Positions 19,680 through 29,922 of a DNA stretch of 64,000 nucleotides are shown piece by piece. The notes under the pieces are model-generated. The model saw nothing but the letters and a program-made list of their open reading frames with translations, was not told the origin of the DNA and did not search any database. The DNA comes from Skeletonema tropicum (Eukaryota; Bacillariophyta; Thalassiosirophyceae; Thalassiosirales; Thalassiosiraceae): assembly GCA_037178625.1 (NCBI GenBank), contig CM074132.1, positions 3,720,001 through 3,784,000 of the forward strand. Reading direction: 5' to 3'. The translations under genes and the position numbers were made by a program. Numbering within the stretch: the first letter of the stretch is position 1; each line of letters starts with the position of its first letter.

Positions 19680-20480
19680 ATGAACCTATCACCAACGTTA
19701 CTGATTGGGAATCAATTACATCGAAGGGGTCGTTGCTGCCCCCTTCGACTTGCTGGAAATCTGGAGAAATTATCTCTTTTCTACGCAACAATAGATAGCC
19801 ACCGTACAACGGCGATGTTCGTCATGGTCAAGCAATGGACGGAAGACGCAGATCTACGTCGAATGATTGACGGAGAGAAGATTTGAATTGAAGCCTCTCA
19901 TTGTGATGTCTGGCACTACTTTTCCGATTGGAAGGGGAGAAGCCAAATGAATTTGATCGAAGCAATATTTCTTTTCATTTCTACTCAAAATCAATTACTT
20001 CTTAGTTGGTCTGCACAAGCTTGCACACTTCCCACGAGATTTGCAGGTTGCCCTTTTCCTGGGACTTCGCCCAAGGAATGTCTTCATCGACATATTCAAA
20101 ATTACCCTATCCTTTCGCGACGGATCCAATCCCCTCCTCTGGCATAGGACGAGGAGAAGGGGCTAAGGCCTTTGACAAGTTGGAGGGAGATTTGATGTGT
20201 CTCTTATATTTACATCGTTGGAGGGAGATGCAGAAGCAACAACTGCGGTGGGAGTCTGCCAGGGCACTATTGATCGATTTCATCTGAAGATGGGAGAGAG
20301 GAAGTTTCCCATTCACGAGGACATCATGTTTTTCAGTTGCAGAAATAGAAAGTGACCTTATAAAAGTGAGTACAAACTTAGTACATAAGTTGATGACATC
20401 TCTGAATGCAATCAGTCTCATATCTAACTAACTTTTTTTACGTTATAAATATCCTTTCACTTCCACAGAATACATTTATG
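19680..20480. other. Gene-poor stretch with short open frames
   Basis: Frames of 68-104 codons on both strands overlap one another (19680-19886, 20006-20287, 20107-20421) and none shows a domain. A possible coding run 'YIEGVVAAPFDLLEIWRNYL' is read in one plus frame around 19720-19785 but ends at a stop soon after. Confidence 0.3.
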
Positions 20481-20487
20481 ACTCCAA

Positions 20488-20746
20488 TCAATTCATCTTC
20501 ACAAAAACGTAGTGACTTGAACTCTTCCCTTTTCCTGCCCACTCATCAATTACTGCACGTGTAAGCCACAACTCACGACAGTCTTTTAGAAACATTCCTC
20601 TCATCACAACATTTGCGCAGTAAATACATTTTGAAGGGTCATTAGCTTGAGACCTGAGACCATCATAGACACATTCAACAAGCTGTAAACCCAATGCATC
20701 ACGAGGCAGTTTGACCCTCGTCAATTTTTTGGCAGCTGGTTTCGGT
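20488..20746 (-). CDS. Candidate terminal exon of an unknown gene
   Basis: Minus strand, open from about 20746 to a stop at 20488. It reads 'SPPKPAAKKLTRVKLPRDAL', continues with 'CIYCANVVMRGMF', and ends 'SSSHYVFVKMN'. There is no ATG at its start, and GGGTAG|GTCTCC at 20744 could be an acceptor. A good donor context (CACGTG|GTAAGT) lies about 170 bp upstream at around 20918, after a short open stretch 'IVHCVVDVEGLGLFAPHV', but phases do not match in the simplest join. Conserved at 48843-49101 with one Cys to Arg change. Function unknown. Confidence 0.35.
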
Positions 20747-20780
20747 GGAGACCTACCCGACGGTCAACGTACACAAAAAA

Positions 20781-20858
20781 ATAGGAATTAGTACGACCCT
20801 CCCATAGGTCAACCTACCTCTACTTACACAATTCAATAGGAATTAGTACGACCCTCCC
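20781..20858 (+). repeat. Two identical 23 bp direct repeats
   Basis: ATAGGAATTAGTACGACCCT plus three more bases occurs at 20781-20803 and 20836-20858, each followed by a variant of AGGTCAA. Unit 2 has both copies (49136-49158 and 49191-49213). A related GTAGGAATTAGTACCAACC is at 63257. Origin unknown. Confidence 0.6.
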
Positions 20859-20991
20859 CTCTAGGTCAAGGGTAACTCTAGGTTGCAAGAAACGAGAAAG
20901 TACCTCAACAAAACTTACCACGTGCGGAGCAAATAATCCTAAACCCTCCACATCAACCACACAATGCACAATGCCAACAACAACAATCTTG

Positions 20992-21198
20992 CTATTGATC
21001 GACTAGGCGTCCAATCATGGGACAAAGACCTCTCTGGTATGATGACGCGTAGTAGATCAATGATTGCCCTTTCTCATTAGACGACAACTGATCCGTCTCG
21101 TCAGCATCGTCAGAGGCGGCTGGTGCGATGCCCAACATCATCAATTGCTCCGGATTCTCGTCGGTGACACAACTTGAACTCAACGCATAAGATAGCAT
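20992..21198 (-). CDS. Hypothetical small protein, 68 codons
   Basis: ATG at 21198, stop at 20992. Acidic and Ser-rich in the middle ('SDDADETDQLSSNEKG'), ending 'LCPMIGRLVDQ'. It could be the first exon of the candidate gene that ends at 20488. No domain seen. Identical frame at 49347-49553. Confidence 0.25.
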   Translation of the reverse strand: MLSYALSSSCVTDENPEQLMMLGIAPAASDDADETDQLSSNEKGQSLIYYASSYQRGLCPMIGRLVDQ

Positions 21199-22297
21199 AT
21201 CTGAGTGACCTTCGTTGATGTGATGATGGGTAAAGAGACGTCTTGCAAATAACGATCTAAGGGTGAAAGTAGTGACACACTATAGCAGTCAATGTACGAT
21301 AATGCTATGAGATGTTAGTGTGTGGTGTGTGGTGCAATACTCCTCTGCATTCCCACGACACGACGCAATACACACAACAACAAGGCATGCGCAAATCATA
21401 CGATAACACACAATCAATGAGGACAGCACCACTGTTTTTTGAGCTTAACGGCTGATGGATGTTTCTATTTCATCTTGCAGTATCTCATCTTACAGTATCG
21501 ATAATGCGCACAAACTGTCTTCAGCTACGATGTAGACACTCACAACAACATACAACCCACAGATATGCTGCAAGCAGCCAAACAATTCTGATTCTATCTT
21601 CATGCTGTCGATGAGAATAAATAAAAAGTAGAAGAGAATGACAAAATGTGATGCATCATGATGAGTTTGTGTGCATATTATGTGCATCGGCTGCTCAGAG
21701 ATGCGCGGACACGATATCGACGATGCGTCTAAACTGAGTAGATTGACTGACCACTTATATCTGAAGTTGGCGTAACGATGTATTTGATGGGAATCGCGAC
21801 AAGATATATTATCATGATGACATTATGAATACCAAGGCTACCATGATGGCATCTGTCGATGATAATATATGACATATCGACCAATGAAGGACTCCACTAA
21901 CATCCAACGACGGCAGTATTGAAAACGACTGTCAATGTTCTCCCAAAGATGGAGACTTTATCTCTAGAGTCATACTATCATGACTCGAAGAAATGGTAGC
22001 CCCAACTTCCGTATCTATGAAGAGAAACGTAAAAAGAGATACATTCATACCTCGGCTTCCCTCATTCTAATTGAAATCATAGTAGGTATTAGATTAGATG
22101 AAGCAATACACATCTTTTAGATCCTTCCACAGATAATATTATTTGTTTTGCAGAGATACGCACTCTGTCGACAGCTTATCATGACCATACTATCCGATCA
22201 GCTTGTATCTTGATGAGATTTGACATGAAAGCTAGAGCTTATCTAGTGTTCTTTCTCTTCTTTTTTCCCTCTTCTCCTTCGTTTTTCTTATATAATA
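21199..22297. other. Gene-poor AT-rich stretch
   Basis: No open frame above 65 codons and no recognisable feature. GTGTGTGGTGTGTGGTG simple sequence lies near 21320. Confidence 0.4.
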
Positions 22298-22305
22298 CAT
22301 ACAGT

Positions 22306-22519
22306 TAGGTGTATCGGGATAGTGGGCGCGTGGGCGTGCCCAGAAGAGGGACTGGTTTGACAGGAGGCTTGACGGAAGATTTTGGATGATTTTGTGTCGA
22401 TATTCGGGGATTTTGCCCGCATTTTAGCTCATTTTCACCTGATTTTCTGTAGTTGTGGGCCCCACGTGGGCAACGCCAACAAGAGGGTATGAAAAGCGCC
22501 CACTATCCCGATACGCCTA
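22306..22519. mobile_element. 214 bp MITE with 8-10 bp target duplication
   Basis: Left end TAGGTGTATCGGGATAGTGG and right end CCACTATCCCGATACGCCTA are inverted with one mismatch over about 24 bp. CATACAGT is duplicated at 22298-22305 and 22520-22527; the direct repeat can be read as TACATACAGT if the TA belongs to the target. The interior has no coding capacity. Exact copy with the same flanks at 50661-50874. The size of the duplication is compatible with a Mutator- or hAT-derived MITE. Confidence 0.8.
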
Positions 22520-22612
22520 CATACAGTACTTTACGGTCCGTCCATCTATATCACCACAACTATTCTCCTTCGACCGATGCATGTGTGTGCAAACCCGCTT
22601 TCTTCTGTTTGA

Positions 22613-23175
22613 TGCAAAGACAGGCATCTCAATGGGAGCCATTCAAAAAAATCAAACCACCACCACGCACCACCACCGTTCCAAAAAACCATAACGGCAG
22701 ATATATCTCCTACAGCCACGACGCCATCCAACTTCATACGAAAATTATTTCATGCTACCATACTACTATATCATCATTGATCCTATCAGCACACCGTCTC
22801 CTTACGAGAAAAAAATCCAGGTAAATATTCAGTGTCTATTATTTTATCTGCTCTACACAAAAAATGTTGTTACTTACTGAATAATTTCCAAAAAACAAAC
22901 TGCGCACACAGGCCAACTACTCTTATCCCTATCTCCTCCTATGGCATCATTGTTTTCTAATTAATTATCAGCGTCAATTTATCATTGCGCTGCAGGAGTT
23001 ATTGATAACAGCGGCAAAAGATGAGGTTATCTGAAGAAATTATTGATATTATTTAAGATTTCAGGGGGGCGATGGATAGTGGACAATATTCAGGAGGAAA
23101 GGGTGGCAGTCTTGGGGGCAAGCACATGGCTTAATCCTGTTTGACTGCTTTTTTTCTGTAATGAGTGGCTTCCTC
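22613..23175 (-). mobile_element. Diverged copy of the Mutator-like element's 3' region
   Basis: From ATGCAAAGACAGGCATCTCA (22613) this stretch aligns with 3331-3927 of the Mutator-like element, with many substitutions and indels, and stops aligning after GAGTGGCTTCCTC. It lies downstream of the SWIM-finger coding remnant on the minus strand, in the order expected for one older element (22613-25913). The CAGGTGG terminal repeats are not found at either side. Confidence 0.65.
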
Positions 23176-24902
23176 CAACTTCGTATCATCTCGGCTGCTC
23201 CTCATGCTCATCACATCCTCAAGAATATCTGCTGGTGTGCATCTTCATCATCTGTTCTCCCTTCAGTGTCATCATCATTCCTCCGTCCCAACCAACCTAT
23301 GTCTGAACGCCCTATCAATGGCGATATTCGCTAAGGTCAAGTTAGGACGGACTGTCTGCTCTAGTCAAGTTTATAAGTCGGATCACTCAACCCTGATTTC
23401 TTTACTCAACCCTGATTTCTTTACAAGAGCGTCCTGTTACATGCGTTGGTAATACTGGAGAATTAGTGGTGGAGGGTTCTGACATAGGTAAACAACACGC
23501 AACAGGAGGGCTATAGGAGGTCTTCGTTTTGTCTTTCAAAGGGCTGTTGATGTATCATTGCCCGGAATCAAGTGGGTGCAAGGCTACTACCAGATGAACT
23601 TAACATGTGAGTTTTATGTACTATTATTATTCAAATTCAAAGATCTGTGATTGTAACCAATTTGTCTCAACATCTAACACAATTTTTATCTTATCTATAC
23701 CATTCCACAGAGAATATGGTATCTTTTCCTTCCTAGGAGTACATCTACATCATTCTTGGGATAACTTTCAGGGAGCCGAAGGGGGATTCTGACTCCAAGA
23801 CTCAACAGCATCTTTCCTCTGAATACGGATTCATCGCACTGATATTGTTGAATTGATCTATGCAATCGTCACACAGTGAGTCAGGATATATTTCATGATG
23901 TCACCAAGTGCGCTCAATTCTCCGCCTCGCCACCTGCTGAACACTACAGAGCTGTCGGCAACAGGAAATCTGTTGCGATACTGTATGCTACCCGAGATGA
24001 TGGCATTCACTTCTGGAGAACCAGAACCTCTCCTAACCCTGCTCTCGAACAAGTTGAACTGCCACATAGTTGAAGTTCCATCCCCTCGAAGCAGCAGGCT
24101 ACACACACCGACTATGATCAGGCTGCCTGTCTCAGAACTTGCCGCTCCATGGCTGGTCTTTGTATCCGCCTAGCTGGTGGCACTGTTGCTCACAAGAGCC
24201 GCCTAATGCATGCCAACCTTTGCCCTCTTCCACTGAAGCTGGATTCATGGCCGCTTGTGATGCAGCCGAAGTCATCCTCTATGTACGCAGTATATTGTGG
24301 GGTCTCCTTGTGATGCAGCCAAAGTCATACTCTATGTTCGCAGTATTTTGTGGGGTCTCGGCATTCACAAAGAAACAGCATCTTTACTCTACGAAGACAG
24401 AAGACAGAACATAGACACCTAAACATGTCTGACCACTTCAGTAAACTGGCGCCTCTAGTGCCTTCTAGCTCTTCAAAATACTCTCTTCCAGTCAAATCGT
24501 AGAGCTCATAGATTGTTCGCACTGTTAGTTACTTAGCACTCACTTATCTTCCTCTCTCTTTTCTGGTGTTTCTTGCCTTGTGCAGCCTAGACCTAGAGGA
24601 GCATTGGAATATCCGAAGGTTACTCCTCCTCCTTTGTCATTTCCTCAGTTATGCTGTGGTGTTAGCACTTATATGCCTAAAGCTAAAAACCGATCTACTC
24701 ATCACATGTCTCATGCTTTGGCCGGTGTACTACTAGTCTACATGACACTACAAACTCTTACAGTCCGAATCTGTTAAGTTGTGCGGTGGTGGGAGCTGCA
24801 TCACTCCCCTTATGTGATAACCTATGCCGAACCACCTACAGTTAACTAGAGTCGAGCCAAGCCAACAGAGGCATACAATATTATTGATCATAAAATGTGA
24901 CA
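23176..24902. other. Interior of the diverged element, no clear gene
   Basis: Short frames on both strands only. On the minus strand a run 'RTIYELYDLTGREYFEELEG' (about 24517-24430) is preceded by a branch-point and acceptor-like CTAACAG and followed by TTTAG|GTGTC, so it may be an isolated exon. No family recognised. A short duplication of TGATGCAGCC(G/A)AAGTCAT lies at 24259 and 24312. Confidence 0.3.
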
Positions 24903-25913
24903 TTACATTGGATTATTTTTGGTGTTGTAGACTCGGGAAGACCCAAAGTACCTCCCAGTAACAATGGGTACTGTTGCACCTTTTCTCTCGGCGATTGACA
25001 TCTTCTCACTATCTAGCTTTCTTCCTTTTTGGGCAATGTTTTTAAGAGCTTCACATAGCTCTTTACGAAGCTGTGGGTATTTCTTGCAAGTATTGCATAC
25101 ATCATTCCATTGAGCCCCTAATGCATTTCTTAAACTTACGCCAGCTGGTAAGGAGCCGTCAGGTCCAAATTGGTAGTCTTCAAGTGACTGAGAAAATACA
25201 TGTGGATCAGGAACTTCATCTTGAGACACAAGCATATCCCTCTCCATTTCAGTCTGGGTCGTGTAACCAGAGACAATGCATCCACCTTAGGTACCACCTA
25301 ACGTCCGAGAGATATCTGCAACATCATAGTTCTTGAGGCGATGCACAGCACTAAGCTCTTTGGAACGATCTTCAATAGGCATGCATTGATCGTTGAGCAA
25401 GTCCAGACACAATTTTGGACCCTTCACATTCACATCATTATGACGGGCACTATGAAACAGCTGTGTGAGTTCACCATGACCTGGGAATTGATAAGCATAG
25501 TAATGGTACTGACTTCTCCAGCGCACCGACACATCGGTGTGAAGAAATCCAACCCAATCTGAATCCACAGCATCAAAAACTTTTGCCATGTGAGGGCACG
25601 GGATTCCAACTTGTTGGAAATAACAACATGAACATGAACAATAGCAGAATCCATCATCATCTACAAACACTCTCCTAGTTCTATGAAAACGAGGAATTGG
25701 GCATTTCTCTTCAGAGACTGATGGGTCAGCAGTGTACGGCTCAATACAAGTACTACAATAGACTTCAAACTCTTGCTTTCCTACTCGTTTCGATAGGTCT
25801 TGTCTGGCCATGTGCGAAAATGAGAGTTCTGAGCTGAGTAGCTTGGTCCTTGGGGCAAGAAAGGGGTCTTGCCCCAAGAAAAAATCTGCCCTTGCTTTGC
25901 CCTCCAAAAACAA
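24903..25913 (-). pseudogene. Mutator-like/FAR1 transposase C-terminal part with SWIM zinc finger
   Basis: The first segment (25913-25287, 208 codons, no ATG at the front) contains 'CSCSCCYFQQVGIPCPHMAK' at about residues 92-111: the Cys-x-Cys, spacer, Cys-x-His pattern of a SWIM finger, which follows the MULE catalytic core. After a stop at 25287 a second segment (25247-24903, 114 codons) starts with an ATG and ends 'GRYFGSSRVYNTKNNPM'. No frame joins them, so the gene is broken. The DDE core upstream of the SWIM finger is missing from this relic. The 2061 bp element keeps the N-terminal part and this relic keeps the C-terminal part. Same at 53252-54262. Confidence 0.7.
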
Positions 25914-25929
25914 AAGCTATATATTGCCA

Positions 25930-25950
25930 CGTCATATTGACGTGGCACTT
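25930..25950. repeat. Palindrome GCCACGTCA-TAT-TGACGTGGC
   Basis: A perfect 9 bp inverted repeat around a 3 bp centre. TGACGTGG resembles bZIP sites, so it could be a regulatory site or the trace of an element end. No gene start is assigned next to it. Copy at about 54279-54299. Confidence 0.5.
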
Positions 25951-27460
25951 CAAATTCAAGTGGTGTGTGCAGTGATGTGTGAAATACGATACATACGCGT
26001 GTGCAGCGTATAGCCTCTCTTAGCTCTCGCTCAACGCACAGCACCGAGCGAGCACCGCCCGCCCGTCCAACCATGATGTTGTTATCAGTAGATAGTGGAA
26101 AATCCGTTTTTCAGCACCAAGATGATCGGTTGTCAGTAGGACAACGCCTCCTCTTACCGCCCATATCGACTTCCATTAGTGTCAAGATCATCGTGGATAA
26201 TTTTGTGTCGCCGATTGCAGGGAATGTGTTTATTTCAAATTGAAAGCGGCGCCCATCAACACACTTTTTCCGCTTCCGCACACAAGTACAAGCACGATAT
26301 TATTATTCGTCGATAAGCGTTATTGCAAATCATCTCAGTCAACTAATCATGCCAGTTTATGTCGACATTGACGATGATCACAACAGCTCATCGCTCAGAC
26401 TACTCAGACCTCTCCAGGCAGGTTTTCTTCTTGGAACACCCTTTTTCTACACGGAGCGCACAGCAAGTACACAAAACTATCGTTCTGTCCATTATATCGC
26501 TCCTATATCGGTAGTTGGATCACCGTGGAAGTTGAATCTCTGAAGAGTTATATGTTGCCGATTGCTGTGTATGAAACTCTACCTCCAATTCGAAACAACG
26601 ACACATCCACCACAATAACAATCTCACCCATCACGCAATTGCTTCCAACAAATCTTGAGCAGAAGTATGTGAAGATACTCCTATTCGAATCGCGAGAGGA
26701 AGTACCAACGAACACTCAAAATTCTTTGAGAATGATTCTCCATCGCACACCTTTGAGAATTGAAAACGAGATGTTCCCTCACTACTCGTGAGAGCCTGTG
26801 GACTTTTCCGACATCGAAATGCTTCTTGGACTTTTGATAACGTACTTATCAACCGATGATGCCTCCTCTCATCAACACCACACATTACAATAATGCTATG
26901 TGGAATGTAAGTTGCGTCGATCCTCGAGCGGTCTGAAGACGTATTAGATGACTGTTACATAAGTGAAGAATGGTAGAATATCTGATACCATTCCATGGCG
27001 CGGTTATATATTTTTTGGAGCTTAACGAGAAACACAAAAGAGATGTGTGCTCGTCTCTAGAGTCTAGAGAGAGAGAGTAGAGAGAGCGCATGATTTTCCA
27101 AGGAAGCTTGAACCTTCAAAAAGTAGCTCGTCGACTTGCCACAAAGAGAATGAATATGCTACTCCTGATCCTCCATCTTCTATGAATTCACTCTCAGCTT
27201 ATTCATCCGGTTGAAATACACCAAATTAATTAATATCTGCCTCGTAACATCTAATTCATTTTTATTTTATTTTTCTTATTGATTTTCTTTTGTTACAAAA
27301 GAGTTCCAAGTAATTGCATCTTGCATATCATTTACATCGTTGTGGAAACTCTATTCACGTACCTACGTTTCGGATCTTTCCCCAGATACCTTACACTCAC
27401 AGTGAAGTCTTGCCCCATTGCTGACTTCATTCTTTCCCCTCAATATGGTATACAAAAATG
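25951..27460. other. Gene-poor stretch with short plus-strand frames
   Basis: Open frames of 64-88 codons on the plus strand (26001-26243, 26349-26543 from an ATG, 26525-26791) are consecutive and could be pieces of one gene, but I found no consistent splicing and no domain. GAGAGAGAGAG simple sequence lies near 27065. The 3' flank of the secreted-protein gene ends this stretch. Confidence 0.3.
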
Positions 27461-27465
27461 CCGGT

Positions 27466-29332
27466 CTAGTAGAAGCGGCATCTGGGTTTCCAAGGCAAAG
27501 TATCTTCACAACACTCTTCCTTGCTCTTGAAGAGTTGGACCCAAGAATCCGCAATTCCACCACAGGGGGATGCTCCGTTGCAGTCTTGAACACATGTCTC
27601 ATCTCCATAGTTCACGTACCACTCATTGGTCCCAACATCGGCAGTGCCAAGACAATCCCTTAGCCCCCAGGAAAAATGCCTTTCGCAGCATTTTTCGAGC
27701 GTGGTAGAAAGGTACCAACCTTGATCATTGAGCATGTAAGTGGGCATCTTATCATCATTGAGACAAGCAGCAGTGCTACTTCCAGTCCAATCAGGGTAGT
27801 ACTCTCCGTTTGTCAGCTCAGGTTTCGTTCCAGTGCAATCAAAGTAATTCCATTGGTAAAACTTTTCGCAACATTCTTCGATAGAGTTGGAAAAGAAATA
27901 GTTGAAGTTGCTAAGCATGTAATAAGGTTCTCTCCCTATAGAGATTGATTGGGAAAACATATTCTGCATTAGTGAATGCTGCCTTAGCTGATACACATAA
28001 TAAGATAGATTGGACAACATTCTTACTTACCATCAGCAATGCAGCCTTCGTTAGATCCGCTCCAATCAGGATAAAATAGCGCTTTAATACAATCGTCATG
28101 ATTCGGAGGATACCTCCCCATACATGCATCATATAAGAACCCATTGAAGAATTTGCTGCAGCAGGCTTCATTTGTGCTGGATAGCCAGTCTGTAGGATTC
28201 GCAGCCATGTAGTTGGGTTCCAAGCCGTCATTCCTATTTGAGACAACGGATGTAAGATTATTTGAGGTTAGAGCATCGTATATTCATCCAACAACGCGTG
28301 CGCAATTGTAGACACACACACACACATAGGAGAGAGAGAGAGAGAGTAATGATCTTACCTGCACCCGTTATAGTTTCGTTCCCAAATGGGATAGAACATG
28401 TTAGTGCCATATTTCGTCGAAGGTGATTCGGTTGGTGATGAGGATGGTGAACACGACGGCATTGAAGAGGGTTCGGAAGAAGGATCCGAAGAAGGCTCTG
28501 AAGAGGGTTGTTCAGATGGATCCCAAGAGGGTTCTTCAGAGGGATCCGAAGAAGGCTCTGAAGAGGGAGATTCAGATGGATCCGAAGAGGGTTGTTCAGA
28601 TGGATCCCAAGAGGGTTCGGAAGAAGGATCCGAAGAAGGCTCTGAAGAGGGTTCAGAAGAAGGATCCGAAGAAGGTTCGGAAGAGGGTTGTTGAGAGGGA
28701 TCCGAAGAAGGTTGAGACGATGGCATGGATGATGGCTCCGACGACGACGACGGTTGTGAAGAGGGCTTCTCTGGATCCGCAACCTTCCAGCATTCAAAAT
28801 TTGCGACATTGAGAGTTCCAACAATCTCCCCGGTACCCGGATTGCTAAAATATGATCCACCAAAACAAATTTCTGGGTCTGGTGTAGGGCTGTCCACAAG
28901 ACAGTAACAGTCTGATGCATTGAAAACAAAACCACGGAAATACTCGTAAGCTCCTGTGCCTGTGCAAGAGTTGCGGCATTGCTGTGCACATGCAGAGGCT
29001 ACGCCAGCGCCAGAGTAAGAATATTGTGAAAAAAATTTACCACTAGAATTTAGGCAAATTCCATCACCAACTCTGGTGAAATAGTAGTCGTTTGCTTCCA
29101 ACATTCTTTGATCGGAAGGAATTGCTCCACTAGCATTAACATTTGCCTTCCGCAAATGTTTGTTGATGGCGTTGGCGTTAGCATCATTCGTTCTCCAACC
29201 TTCTCCTGGAGCAGGAGGTGATGGTGATGGTGATGGAGATAGAGACGAAGCATCAGCACTGAGACTGAGCATGACCGAGCCTCGGACTCCGATGAACTTT
29301 AGAAGGGCGAGCGCAGCTACTGAGAATCGCAT
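27466..29332 (-). CDS. Secreted Ser/Pro-repeat protein with Cys-rich 'YPDW...CC' repeats, three exons
   Basis: Exons 29332-28359, 28233-28031 and 27935-27466 join at TGCAG|GTAAGA...AAATAG|GAATG (125 bp) and GATG|GTAAGT...CTATAG|GGAGAG (95 bp), giving exactly 548 codons plus stop. Residues 1-19 are a signal peptide. About 83-185 is a domain with eight Cys ('CAQQCRNSC', 'ASDCYCL') resembling a PAN- or WSC-type module. About 189-305 is a Pro-Ser-Ser-x repeat linker (x mostly Glu, Asp, Gln or Met). The tail holds about four units of 'YPDW.G......C..D...P.YM', ending with 'E.CC' and a Cys. Such repeats are known in diatom surface or wall-associated proteins. Likely secreted and glycosylated; exact role unknown. 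An AC/AG microsatellite lies in intron 1. Confidence 0.8.
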
Positions 29333-29455
29333 GATGAGAAGAGATGTTATAATTTGGTGGATAGGGATTGGTTTGTTGTGTTGTGGTGTTGGGTTGATGA
29401 TGTTATCGGTTGTCGGTCTTATGTAGGCTTGCTAAACGACGACGACGAGAAGTTG

Positions 29456-29530
29456 TACATACTTTACCTGACGAAGACGAAGAGAAGAATCCGTCTACAT
29501 ACTTTACCTGACGAAGACGAAGAGAAGAAT
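29456..29530 (+). repeat. Two-copy 40 bp tandem repeat at the unit junction
   Basis: TACATACTTTACCTGACGAA and the next 15 bases (35 bp) occur at 29456-29490 and 29496-29530, separated by CCGTC. The large unit restarts two bases later (29533). The same arrangement is at 57805-57879. Confidence 0.75.
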
Positions 29531-29922
29531 CAGTTCCTGAGAGTGTGCGTGATTGAGAAGAGTGAGAAATGTCACGTTAGCGCGGGTTTTGGTCATAGTC
29601 ATTTACACAATAAGGGTGGTCAATGTTTTTTTCTGAATCTGAATCTGAAACGTTGGCCTTAGGAATTAGTATGTCTACGTACGGGGGGCTGGATTTGGCT
29701 TTGAGTGTGGTTGAGTGCCACTTATTTTTTAATCGTTGTTTTGGTGCCGCTTTGGTTAGGGTTATTTGAGTTTCTCCGAAATTAAACGTTTCAGAATCAG
29801 AGCCAAAAACGCCACTGATTCTGAATCTGAAACGTTTACGTTCCTCCGTGATGTATTGCAAATGTCACATCTTCAACAATTTTGATGCCGGATGATCGCG
29901 GATTTGAAAGAGGCATAAGTAA

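Larger units (their letters stand above)
2807..29532 (+). repeat. Unit 1 of the large direct repeat (26,726 bp)
   Basis: The unit begins at GTTCCTGAGAGTGTG (2807) and the same sequence restarts at 29533 and 57882. Unit 1 and unit 2 are nearly identical along their length, with scattered substitutions and small indels. Larger differences are the 2284 bp element at 8414-10697 (unit 1 only), the 3275 bp element at 32046-35320 (unit 2 and start of unit 3), and about 660 bp at 12384-12470 versus 40093-40845. Confidence 0.9.

Noticed and set aside
28398..28812. Plus-strand open frames of 98 and 129 codons reading Glu-Glu-Gly-Ser and Lys-Lys-Ala-Leu repeats
   Set aside because: They are the antisense readings of the Pro-Ser-Ser repeat exon; the minus-strand gene has signal peptide, splice sites and Cys domains.
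28258..28989. 243-codon minus-strand frame rich in Leu/Pro/Asn
   Set aside because: Out-of-frame reading of the same Pro-Ser-Ser repeat DNA, ending past the exon.
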